Positions 1-5,833 of a stretch of 5,918 nt of DNA are shown here, in pieces; positions within the stretch are counted from its first letter, which is position 1, and every line of letters starts with the position of its first letter. The position numbers and the translations under genes were made by a program. Source of the DNA: Candidatus Cloacimonadota bacterium. Its GTDB lineage: Bacteria > Cloacimonadota > Cloacimonadia > JGIOTU-2 > B8-G9. The DNA lies in contig QMNM01000104.1 of the NCBI GenBank assembly GCA_003647765.1, forward strand, positions 1 to 5,918. Reading direction: 5' to 3'. Below the pieces are notes generated by a model that did no database searches, was not told the origin of the DNA, and was given only the letters and a program-made list of their open reading frames with translations.

Positions 1-36
1 ACCCGACTCGAGTTCAAAGAACCCGAGTCGAGTTTC
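1..36. repeat. GC-rich hairpin / 20-base-period direct repeat
   Basis: Positions 4-15 and 19-30 form a 12-position stem with one A-C mismatch (11/23) and a 3-base AAA loop. The same DNA also reads as two 14-base direct repeats (1-14 and 21-34, one mismatch) with a 20-base period. It is markedly GC-richer than its surroundings. It may be the end of a palindromic repeat or a terminator of a gene left of the window; the plus-strand tail AGTTTCTGTG is a poor U-tract. Confidence 0.6.
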
Positions 37-48
37 TGTGAAAAAAAT

Positions 49-117
49 CCCGTAGGCATGAAATACTCGTAGCAATAATTACAGTGTCAAATCATAGCTC
101 CGTAGGAGCGATATAAA
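49..117. repeat. CGTAG-type intergenic repeat fragments
   Basis: The best unit is GCTCC-GTA-GGAGC (97-109), a perfect 5-bp stem within CATAGCTCCGTAGGAGCGAT. CCCGTAGG (49-56) and CTCGTAG (66-72) look like decayed relatives. Short hairpins with a CCGTAGG core occur as multicopy intergenic elements in several uncultured or environmental bacterial groups. That is general recollection; copy number cannot be judged from this window. Confidence 0.4.
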
Positions 118-184
118 TCGCTTTAACCATTTTTACCACATTAGAAATTTGGATGTTGATATTTTATTAGACATTCTTGCCACG

Positions 185-257
185 TTGGATAAGTTTTTCT
201 ATCCAATGGGGTGAATAATTAGTTATTTTTAATTCCTTAGATAGTCCTTTTATCTAA
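185..257. repeat. Two related hairpins with a compensatory base pair
   Basis: Hairpin A pairs TTGGATA (185-191) with TATCCAA (200-206); hairpin B pairs TTAGATA (237-243) with TATCTAA (251-257). Both have 7-bp stems, loops of 7-8 bases rich in T, and a following GGG stretch. They differ in the stem by one pair, G187-C204 against A239-T255, so both arms changed together. A further GGGTGAAT-AATT block after hairpin A (209-220) recurs at 327-338 with 11 of 12 bases matching. Confidence 0.55.
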
Positions 258-401
258 CTGGGTTCATCCCGTGAAATATAAGTATATGAAAAAACATGAA
301 CAATTAGACAAGGAAGTTATTTCATAGGGTGAATGATTTATTAAATAAAGCATCTCAGAATGCCACTACTTATACAGGACTACCTAATATCTAATGAATA
401 A

Positions 402-439
402 AGCGGTTAGCTATTGATAGAAACCAGTGGCTAACCGCT
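402..439. terminator. Strong 15-bp hairpin, possible terminator
   Basis: AGCGGTTAGC (402-411) pairs perfectly with GCTAACCGCT (430-439). Five further inner pairs, two of them G-T, extend the stem to 416/425 around an 8-base loop. The flanks are T-rich on both strands (minus tail TTATTCATT, plus tail CCATTGTTTAATTT), neither a clean U-tract. On the minus strand it would end transcription 48 bases after the weak frame at 487-630; on the plus strand it would end an upstream gene outside the window. Orientation is undecided. Confidence 0.4.
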
Positions 440-481
440 CCATTGTTTAATTTATGAGAGAACATTTAATGAGAAAAAGTT

Positions 482-494
482 TTGATTTAATCAA
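482..494. promoter_or_regulatory. Small palindrome TTGATT-T-AATCAA
   Basis: This is a perfect 6-bp inverted repeat around one base, 121 bases before the regulator start. TTGATT (482-487) followed after 17 bases by AAAAAT (505-510) could serve as a weak promoter, which would put the palindrome over the -35. Operator function is only a suggestion. Confidence 0.2.
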
Positions 495-630
495 CATCTC
501 CATTAAAAATTGCTATTGTTGGTCCGTTTGTATCTATCGTAGCCACAGAAAGTAATGCGTAGTGCGATGAGCAAAAACTTTGAGGAATATACACAATTTT
601 TAAAATGGTAGAAAATGGATAAAACAACAT
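487..630 (-). pseudogene. Weak minus-strand frame of 47 codons, possible gene remnant
   Basis: On the minus strand, ATG at 630-628 opens a frame ending with TAA at 489-487. The C-terminal residues read like real protein (SVATIDTNGPTI then AIFNGDVD), whereas the plus-strand reading of the same DNA (Cys/Trp/Tyr-rich) does not. The frame overlaps the first 16 bases of the regulator gene in antisense, lacks an evident SD, and is followed by the hairpin at 402-439. I do not recognise a family. It may be the decayed tail of a longer gene or chance. Confidence 0.2.
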
Positions 631-3600
631 TACAAACTTTTCTTAATAATAATCATTTACCATACACAGTAATCTCTTTAGTCCATAAGACAGAACATCA
701 TAGCATTTATAAAGTAAAAAACCTGATTACACAAAAGATTGAGATTCTGAAATGGTTGAGTAAAACTGATTTGGATTCAATTAAACGAATAAGAAATGAA
801 TATAATATTCTGACATATCTTGATTTTCCAACACTTCCAAAAGCCAGCAGGTTGTTTTATATAAAAGAAGGGATTTTCTTTACGCAAGAATATTGTCCAG
901 GAAAAGCTCTAACGACTTTTGCGAATGGTCAAGAAGAGAATATTATTTGTGAGATTGCTGGAAAAATTATTCTCACTTTTGCTTATTTACACAGCCAACA
1001 AATCATTTATCGTGATGTTAAACCGAGTAATATTTTAGTATCTTCTGATGGAAAGATAAAGATAGTTGACTTCAATTTAGCAGTCAAAAGCAGAGAAATT
1101 GGAGAATCGCCTGATACTCACGGCACAATAGGCTATCTTGCTCCAGAAATCATAAATGGTGAAAAACCTAGTTTCCAGAGTGATATTTATGCTGTTGGCG
1201 TTTTACTAACCGAGATGTTAAGCGGAAGGAATCCGTTCTTATGTGATAGTATTGAAGATACAATAGATGCTCATCTTAATCTTGATTTTGAAATGCATTG
1301 TCCAGAATGGCAAAAGTTGACTCACCAATGGCAAAATATCTTGAAAAAAAACCTGCGTAAAAACCCTAAATATCGCTATAATTCCTTTTTACAAATGTAT
1401 GAGGAATATCAAAAAGCATTTCCTGAACAAGCATCAAACCTGACTGATTGGTATTTAAGAAATCTGAGTAATTCTTTGCCAGTTTATTTTGCAAGCAAAA
1501 ATGTAATCAAGGACTTTCAGAGAAGAAATTCCCATTACAAAATAATTAGTTCTTCTTCTATTGAGATGAGCGAGAAAGCATTACAACAATTAAGACCAAA
1601 ATTAGAGTCAGAAGGTGTTTTTATTTATCATATCTTTCCTCCATCAAAACATGATGCCTTACAATTTTTCTACAAAATCGTTAAAGACATACTGCTTTTG
1701 GCTGATTTGGAAAAATCAAAAAGAGAAAAGATAAATTCATTACTAAATGCGTTCATAGAACAGGAAACTAAGGAAAAAGAAAAACAATTTTATGAAAATT
1801 ATATAGTTGATCTTTTTGCAGAATTATTGGGATATTTACCAAAAAACTGTATGATTTTTATTCATCGCTTGAATGAACTGCCTACAAAGATTCTGAATAC
1901 ACTTGTGGAAAAAATAGATGGCTCACATCAAAATAAAAAGCAATCTATTATTTTTAGTTTATCGCAAAATGCTTCTAATAGTAAAGATATTATAGCAAAC
2001 ATTTACAGGTTATCATCTCAGAGCATATCGGAAAATCTTATACAAATTGAGGATTATACTCTGGAACAAATCCAAACTATTCTAAAAGATAAATTCAACA
2101 TCTCCAAAGAAGCGAGTTATAAAGTTGGTGAGAAATTATCAGAAGCAAGTGATGGTAATTATCTTATTTTATCAGAATCATTAAAACAGATACTTAATAG
2201 TAAATATTTTCATCTGACTAATGGAGAGTGGCAATGTGATTATCGTAAATTGTTCAAATATATCGGGACATCTAAGTATATCGGCATAGCATCTTTACAA
2301 GCATTCTATCAGGAAAAAATAGATAAATTAAGTGCGGATGAAAGAGAAGTTTTGGAATTAGTTGCCTGCTATAATGAGCCATTTAATTTAGAAATATTAT
2401 CTAAAATGAGCAAACAAGATTTACCAAAAATTAGCAGAATCGTTTATAATCTTATTCAGAAAAACTGCCTTATTTCAGCAGAAAAAGAGATAAAATTCAC
2501 AAGCAATATTTTTGCAGATTTTGTTAGAACTACTGCAACGACCTTAGAAGGTCGTTCTACCAGCCTAAAAAAGTATTATCAGTTGATTGCTGAATATCTG
2601 TCTTCTCAGCCCAAAATATCCAATGAAGAACATTTCACTATTGCTAATTTCTGGGAAAAAGCAGGAAATTTATCAGAAGCAAAGAGGCATTATTTTTGCA
2701 TAAATTATGATGATACTCTACTTGATAATCAACTACTTAATTCCATCTGGAGAAGAATGTTTAGCTGGAAAATATTGTCGGATGATGACAGGATTATAAT
2801 TATTAGAAAGATAATTAATACTGAGTTAAGTATGAGAAATTATAAAAATTTCAAAGAGGATCTAGAAACTTTCAAAAAATTAGTTAGCAAAAGCCCACAC
2901 AAAGAATTAAATGCAGAAATAGCATTCATAGAGTTTTATTATTATTTATTTGGACTGAATGATTTTGATAATGTAACAAAACTTTCTCCGGAAGTTATCA
3001 AGATTTGTAAGGAGTTTAATAGTAATGAATTTCTTTCCAAGACATATCTTGTGCTTTATTTAAAGAGTTTTTGGGAAGGGAATTATATTGAGGCAGAGAA
3101 ATACATAAAATCAGCATATAGAGTATCGTCAAAATATAGAATCACGAGTGCTACTATACTAAGTTTAAGATATATTGGACAATTATATCTGCGAATGCAT
3201 AATACAAAGAAAGCAGAGAAGTTTTTTAAAAAGTTATATGAATACTATGAACAAAATCCTAAAGGAATATTTCAGGATTATACAATAAATATACATAAAC
3301 AATGGAGTAAGATTTCTTGCTATAAATATAAGGACATACAAGAAGCCCTGTCAGAATGTGATAAGGGCTATAAAATGGCTGAAGAAGTATTTCTTAATGA
3401 TTATCAATTACAATTTATTATACTAAAATTATCTATTTTGATTGATAATAATAATTATAGAACTGCATTGTCTATCTTTCCGATTGCATACTCACTAAAA
3501 TTGAACATCTATTATGAACTTGCATTATTAGAGTTGAAAATTAGTTTATTCATAGGATTGGGTCTATTTGATTCTGCAATTCCTGAAATAAAACAAACAT

Positions 3601-5687
3601 TGGAAATATCTGAGAAGCACAGGTATTTTCTTACTTATATCAATACACTTCAAAAGTGGGGAAAAATTCTTGGTGAAAATGATTTTTCACAAGCAAGAGA
3701 TAAACTAAAAAAAGCAAAAGATATAGCAAAACAAATAAAAAACAAGCATGCTGAATATAGCATTATTTTACAAGAAATAGATATGCTACAAAGAGAAAAG
3801 AGATATAATAAAGCAATAAATCTATGCAAAACATTAATAGAGGAAAGCGAACAGATTCATAATCAATCATTATTGGCAAAGATATATTCAACTTATGGCT
3901 ATCTTTTAATGTTAAGAAACCAGCTAAAAGACGCACTTACTTATTCACAAAAAAGTTTGAATATAATAAAAAGAAGGGATGTATCTAAAAGCGAAATTGA
4001 GAGAATATATTATTATCATTATCTGATATTGCGATGCAGTAAAAATACTGATTTTGTTGAGAAAGGTAGAGAGTATCTAAAATGCGCGTTGGACGCACTT
4101 ATATTTAAATTAGACCAACTTAATGAGCCAGAAGAAAAGGAACATTTACTTCTTTTACATTTACCATCTCGGATTTGGGCTTCAGCATTACAAGAAAATC
4201 TAATTCAAACCAAGTATGATTTTAATCGCTCTTTATCAGCCATCCGCAACATTTTAACAGCAACCAATAATTTACCGCATTTATTGGACGAAATTATCAT
4301 CAGTATAAAGAACTTAACAGGAGCAGAAAGGTCTTTAATTGCATTAAAACAAGATGAGAAAATAACAATTGCAGCTCCACGAACTCATAAGGATAAATGG
4401 CAAAGAGAAATTAGTTTTGGCATCATAGAAAAAGTCATTAGCACGAGCAATCCAGTTTTTACCATTCATGCAAGTAATGAGGAGGCATTTCGTAAACACG
4501 AAAGCATAATCAGTCTGCAAATCTCTTCTATTATATGTGTGCCATTAAAATCTGGAAGGAAGTCCATTGGAGCAATTTATTTAGACGCAAGTCGTGTAAA
4601 TGCTTTTTCTTCACAGGATTATCTTTTCTGTCAGTCATTTGCAAATATTGCTGGCATTGCTATCAATAGATTAAAGCATCTAAAAAAATTGAGAGATGAG
4701 AACATATATTTAAGAGAAGAGATAGGCAAAAAATATGACTTTGATAGTTTAATAGGCAATTCCCCAGCATTTCGGCAAACTCTTGAACTTGTATCAATGG
4801 TTATACCTACGGAAGTAAGTGTTCTATTGAGTGGTGAGACCGGAACAGGAAAGGAGTTAATTGCCCGTGCAATTCACTTTAATGGACCAAGAAGGGATAA
4901 AAAATTTGTTACAATTGATTGTGGTAATTTGCCAGACACTATTTTGGAGTCAGAATTATTTGGACATATAAAAGGTGCGTTTACAGATGCAATTGAAGAT
5001 AAGAAGGGACTTTTTCAGGAAGCAGATGGTGGCACAATATTTTTAGATGAAATAGAAAATCTCTCACCCGGATTTCAGCAAAAACTATTGCGTGTTTTAC
5101 AATTCAACGAAATTAGAAAAGTTGGAAGCACACAAGTTATTCCTATTGATGTAAGGATTATTTCTGCGACCAATCATGACTTGCAGGAATTGGTAAAAAA
5201 TGGACTTTTTAGAGAGGACCTTTTCTTTCGTATCAATGTGTTCCAGATAACAATCCCACCGTTGAGAGAAAGAGAAAACGATGTGCTTTTACTTGCAGAA
5301 TTCTTTCTTAAACAGATAACAACAAAGATGAATAAAAAAGTAAAGGGATTAACTAAAGAATCTAAAATACAATTGCTGAAAAATGAATGGAAAGGGAATG
5401 TTAGAGAACTCCAAAATGTGATAGAAAGAGCAGTTATTATGGCTGAGAAAAATTCTTATATTGGTCCTGGTCTGTTAAATCTGCAAGAACAGACAACGGC
5501 TTTATCAATTGAGAATTTAATTGATTATGAGGGCTCTTATAATGAAATGGTTGATAAGTTCAAGTTAAAGATAATAGAAAGTGCCTTACAGCAAAATAGT
5601 TATAATAAATCAGCAGCAGCAAGACGATTGGGAATGTCTGTGCAGAATTTTAATCAAATATACAGTAGATTGAAGAGAAAAGGATGA
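615..5687 (+). CDS. Ser/Thr kinase - degenerate STAND ATPase - TPR - GAF - sigma-54 activator (AAA+/Fis) fusion
   Basis: This is a single 1690-residue cytoplasmic signalling protein; I see no signal peptide or membrane segment. Domains in order are: protein kinase (about 15-275), STAND/AAA-like module with lost Walker motifs (about 285-640), TPR-like helices (about 675-1165), GAF (about 1203-1352), sigma-54 AAA+ (about 1376-1625) and Fis-type HTH (about 1645-1690). The last three make a complete bacterial enhancer-binding protein, so the output is activation of sigma-54 RNA polymerase. The start is set by an in-frame TAG at 609-611, and ATG 615 is the only Met before the kinase domain. The nearest SD-like sequence (TGAGGA, 581-586) is about 28 bases upstream, too far for normal use, so initiation may be weak. 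A 5-codon out-of-frame ORF (605-622) overlaps the start. No frameshift is visible. Family precedent is PknK and Hstk-type kinases; the sigma-54 output is the unusual part. Domain calls are confident; signal and target genes are unknown. Confidence 0.97.
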   Translation: MDKTTLQTFLNNNHLPYTVISLVHKTEHHSIYKVKNLITQKIEILKWLSKTDLDSIKRIRNEYNILTYLDFPTLPKASRLFYIKEGIFFTQEYCPGKALTTFANGQEENIICEIAGKIILTFAYLHSQQIIYRDVKPSNILVSSDGKIKIVDFNLAVKSREIGESPDTHGTIGYLAPEIINGEKPSFQSDIYAVGVLLTEMLSGRNPFLCDSIEDTIDAHLNLDFEMHCPEWQKLTHQWQNILKKNLRKNPKYRYNSFLQMYEEYQKAFPEQASNLTDWYLRNLSNSLPVYFASKNVIKDFQRRNSHYKIISSSSIEMSEKALQQLRPKLESEGVFIYHIFPPSKHDALQFFYKIVKDILLLADLEKSKREKINSLLNAFIEQETKEKEKQFYENYIVDLFAELLGYLPKNCMIFIHRLNELPTKILNTLVEKIDGSHQNKKQSIIFSLSQNASNSKDIIANIYRLSSQSISENLIQIEDYTLEQIQTILKDKFNISKEASYKVGEKLSEASDGNYLILSESLKQILNSKYFHLTNGEWQCDYRKLFKYIGTSKYIGIASLQAFYQEKIDKLSADEREVLELVACYNEPFNLEILSKMSKQDLPKISRIVYNLIQKNCLISAEKEIKFTSNIFADFVRTTATTLEGRSTSLKKYYQLIAEYLSSQPKISNEEHFTIANFWEKAGNLSEAKRHYFCINYDDTLLDNQLLNSIWRRMFSWKILSDDDRIIIIRKIINTELSMRNYKNFKEDLETFKKLVSKSPHKELNAEIAFIEFYYYLFGLNDFDNVTKLSPEVIKICKEFNSNEFLSKTYLVLYLKSFWEGNYIEAEKYIKSAYRVSSKYRITSATILSLRYIGQLYLRMHNTKKAEKFFKKLYEYYEQNPKGIFQDYTINIHKQWSKISCYKYKDIQEALSECDKGYKMAEEVFLNDYQLQFIILKLSILIDNNNYRTALSIFPIAYSLKLNIYYELALLELKISLFIGLGLFDSAIPEIKQTLEISEKHRYFLTYINTLQKWGKILGENDFSQARDKLKKAKDIAKQIKNKHAEYSIILQEIDMLQREKRYNKAINLCKTLIEESEQIHNQSLLAKIYSTYGYLLMLRNQLKDALTYSQKSLNIIKRRDVSKSEIERIYYYHYLILRCSKNTDFVEKGREYLKCALDALIFKLDQLNEPEEKEHLLLLHLPSRIWASALQENLIQTKYDFNRSLSAIRNILTATNNLPHLLDEIIISIKNLTGAERSLIALKQDEKITIAAPRTHKDKWQREISFGIIEKVISTSNPVFTIHASNEEAFRKHESIISLQISSIICVPLKSGRKSIGAIYLDASRVNAFSSQDYLFCQSFANIAGIAINRLKHLKKLRDENIYLREEIGKKYDFDSLIGNSPAFRQTLELVSMVIPTEVSVLLSGETGTGKELIARAIHFNGPRRDKKFVTIDCGNLPDTILESELFGHIKGAFTDAIEDKKGLFQEADGGTIFLDEIENLSPGFQQKLLRVLQFNEIRKVGSTQVIPIDVRIISATNHDLQELVKNGLFREDLFFRINVFQITIPPLRERENDVLLLAEFFLKQITTKMNKKVKGLTKESKIQLLKNEWKGNVRELQNVIERAVIMAEKNSYIGPGLLNLQEQTTALSIENLIDYEGSYNEMVDKFKLKIIESALQQNSYNKSAAARRLGMSVQNFNQIYSRLKRKG
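657..1439 (+). other. Domain: Hanks-type Ser/Thr protein kinase (residues 15-275)
   Basis: This is the N-terminal kinase domain. Visible catalytic residues are the ATP-binding Lys46 (EILKWL), the helix-C Glu62, the catalytic loop YRDVKPSN with Asp134, Lys136 and Asn139, and the Mg-binding Asp152. The P+1 segment GTIGYLAPE (170-178) and SDIYAVGV (189-196) are also intact. Two departures stand out: the Gly-rich loop (about 20-34) has no glycines, and the DFG motif reads DFN. All residues needed for phosphotransfer are kept, so activity is plausible. The lost glycines could reduce it or turn the domain into a binding module. Substrates are unknown; autophosphorylation or phosphorylation of the attached domains is an inference from the fusion. 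Confidence 0.95.
1467..2534 (+). other. Domain: STAND/AAA_16-like module with lost Walker A and B (residues 285-640)
   Basis: The region following the kinase matches the layout of the AAA_16/PknK-type STAND ATPase. It has a strand where the P-loop should be (YKIISSSS, 308-315) and a hydrophobic strand at the Walker B position (CMIFIHRLNE, 412-421). These are followed by IQIEDYTLEQIQTIL (477-490), SDGNYLILSESL (512-523, the usual 'GNP-hl-ell' element) and a winged-helix-like segment (about 571-640, including LSADEREVLELVA). The P-loop GxxGxGK[ST] is absent and the Walker B acidic pair is missing. The module therefore probably cannot hydrolyse ATP and may act as a scaffold or sensor. The assignment rests on motif order, not on a profile search. 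Confidence 0.7.
2537..2556. repeat. Perfect palindrome inside the regulator gene
   Basis: AACGACCTT (2537-2545) and AAGGTCGTT (2548-2556) are perfect 9-bp arms around AG. It codes for residues about 642-648, the junction between the winged-helix-like part and the TPR region. The encoded residues fit the expected helix spacing, so it is not an obvious insertion. Confidence 0.5.
2637..4109 (+). other. Domain: TPR-like helical repeat region (residues 675-1165)
   Basis: About 490 residues are predicted to be almost wholly helical and show the TPR spacing of paired helices of roughly 34-38 residues. Clear units include 809-840 (ending GNYIEAEKYIKSAYRV), 847-880 (NTKKAEKFFKKLYEYY), 970-1001 (LFDSAIPEIKQTLEIS), 1006-1043 (DFSQARDKLKKAKDIA), 1046-1083 (RYNKAINLCKTLIEES) and 1085-1120 (QLKDALTYSQKSLNII). 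Divergent units lie between 679 and 800. Such repeats bind peptides or partner proteins, and in STAND regulators they usually act as the sensing or oligomerising arm. The ligand cannot be told from sequence. Confidence 0.85.
4221..4670 (+). other. Domain: GAF sensor (residues 1203-1352)
   Basis: A GAF fold is indicated by the N-terminal helices (LSAIRNILTATNNLPHLLDE), the strand TGAERSLIALKQ, the central segment ending IICVPLKSGRKSIGAIYLD (about 1306-1324) and the closing helix QSFANIAGIAINRL. GAF domains sit in the same place in NifA- and FhlA-type activators, where they bind small molecules or sense metal or redox state and control the AAA+ ring. No cysteine or histidine cluster points to a metal or haem site. 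A short charged, probably coiled-coil linker (about 1351-1372) joins it to the AAA+ domain. Confidence 0.85.
4740..5684 (+). other. Domains: sigma-54-interacting AAA+ and Fis-type HTH (residues 1376-1690)
   Basis: The AAA+ domain is complete. It has Walker A GETGTGKE (1407-1414), loop 1 GAFTDA (1454-1459), Walker B GGTIFLDE with Asp1478 and Glu1479, and sensor I ATN (1518-1520). Putative Arg fingers are Arg1533 and Arg1539 in FREDLFFR, and sensor II is GNVREL with Arg1597. Loop 1 keeps Phe1456 and Thr1457, which contact sigma-54, but has Asp for the second Gly of GAFTGA. The C-terminal segment 1645-1690, with NKSAAARRLGMS, is a Fis-type helix-turn-helix that would bind enhancer sites. The ring should be ATP-active, in contrast to the N-terminal STAND module. 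Between them, around 1626-1645, is a short linker. Confidence 0.97.
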
Positions 5688-5747
5688 GTTGTCGGAGTGA
5701 TGAATGGATTTGATTGTGAATACTGATTTTTTTTCTTGACCTGTAAA

Positions 5748-5779
5748 TTGGTTTTCAAATGTTTCGTATACGATAAAAT
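5748..5779 (+). promoter_or_regulatory. Possible promoter with embedded palindrome upstream of the 5834 gene
   Basis: A candidate sigma-70-type promoter is TTGGTT (5748-5753), an 18-base spacer and GATAAA (5772-5777). TAAAAT (5774-5779) is an alternative -10. A perfect 10-bp palindrome TCGTATACGA (5764-5773) falls in the spacer and touches the -10, the place expected for a repressor site. The GATA/TATC inverted repeat at 5772-5782 overlaps it. A TTGACC at 5736-5741 has no good -10 at the right distance. The promoter is weakly supported; the palindrome is directly visible. Confidence 0.35.
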
Positions 5780-5793
5780 ATCATAACATTACA

Positions 5794-5812
5794 AAAAAAC
5801 TGATAGTTTTTT
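5794..5812. repeat. AT-rich inverted repeat before the 5834 gene
   Basis: AAAAAACT (5794-5801) and AGTTTTTT (5805-5812) form an 8-bp perfect stem around the loop GAT, immediately before the SD. It could be an operator, a weak leader hairpin or an inefficient terminator for the regulator gene. With only two G-C pairs it is a poor terminator. Confidence 0.5.
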
Positions 5813-5819
5813 AATAAAC

Positions 5820-5825
5820 AAGGAG
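5820..5825 (+). promoter_or_regulatory. Shine-Dalgarno of the gene at 5834
   Basis: AAGGAG sits 8 bases before ATG 5834. It is a near-perfect SD and much stronger than anything before the regulator gene, which supports the 5834 start. Confidence 0.75.
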
Positions 5826-5833
5826 ATAGATAG

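Larger units (their letters stand above)
1..614. other. Upstream non-coding region rich in hairpins and repeat debris
   Basis: This stretch has no convincing protein gene on the plus strand; the longest ATG frames are 13-33 codons and lack good ribosome binding sites. It contains at least five inverted repeats, listed separately, and a weak minus-strand frame (487-630). A possible weak sigma-70-type promoter for the regulator is TTGTTT (443-448), a 16-base spacer and TTTAAT (465-470). No sigma-54 promoter signature was found. The density of hairpins suggests accumulated intergenic repeat elements or remains of a former locus. Confidence 0.6.
5688..5833. other. Intergenic gap between regulator and downstream gene
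   Basis: This 146-base AT-rich gap holds a T8 run (5727-5734) without a stem in front of it, the possible promoter with its 10-bp palindrome, and the AT-rich inverted repeat before the SD. I see no convincing terminator for the regulator gene and no gene. A GG-N10-GC sigma-54 signature was looked for and not found. Confidence 0.6.

Noticed and set aside
1-260. CRISPR array suggested by several repeated hairpins
   Set aside because: Repeats are short, divergent and irregularly spaced, with no constant repeat and unique-spacer pattern.
286-327. 13-codon frame beginning MKKHEQ
   Set aside because: Too short, no SD, and embedded in repeat-like DNA.
402-439. Integron attC-like site (GTTAGCT ... 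GGCTAAC)
   Set aside because: The attC order is RYYYAAC first and GTTRRRY last; here GTT comes first and AAC last on either strand, and the element is too short with no L-box structure.
454-555. Plus-strand 33-codon frame before the regulator
   Set aside because: No SD at its first ATG, a Cys/Trp/Tyr-rich composition typical of a non-coding frame, and the opposite strand reads more like protein.
440-614. Sigma-54 promoter (GG-N10-GC) for autoregulation
   Set aside because: Each GG in this region and in 5688-5833 was checked for GC ten bases downstream; none matched.
5700-5726. 8-residue frame just after the regulator stop
   Set aside because: Its SD-like GGAG is only two bases from the ATG and the peptide is trivial in length.
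5723-5735. Rho-independent terminator ending the regulator gene
   Set aside because: There is a T8 run but no stable stem directly before it.
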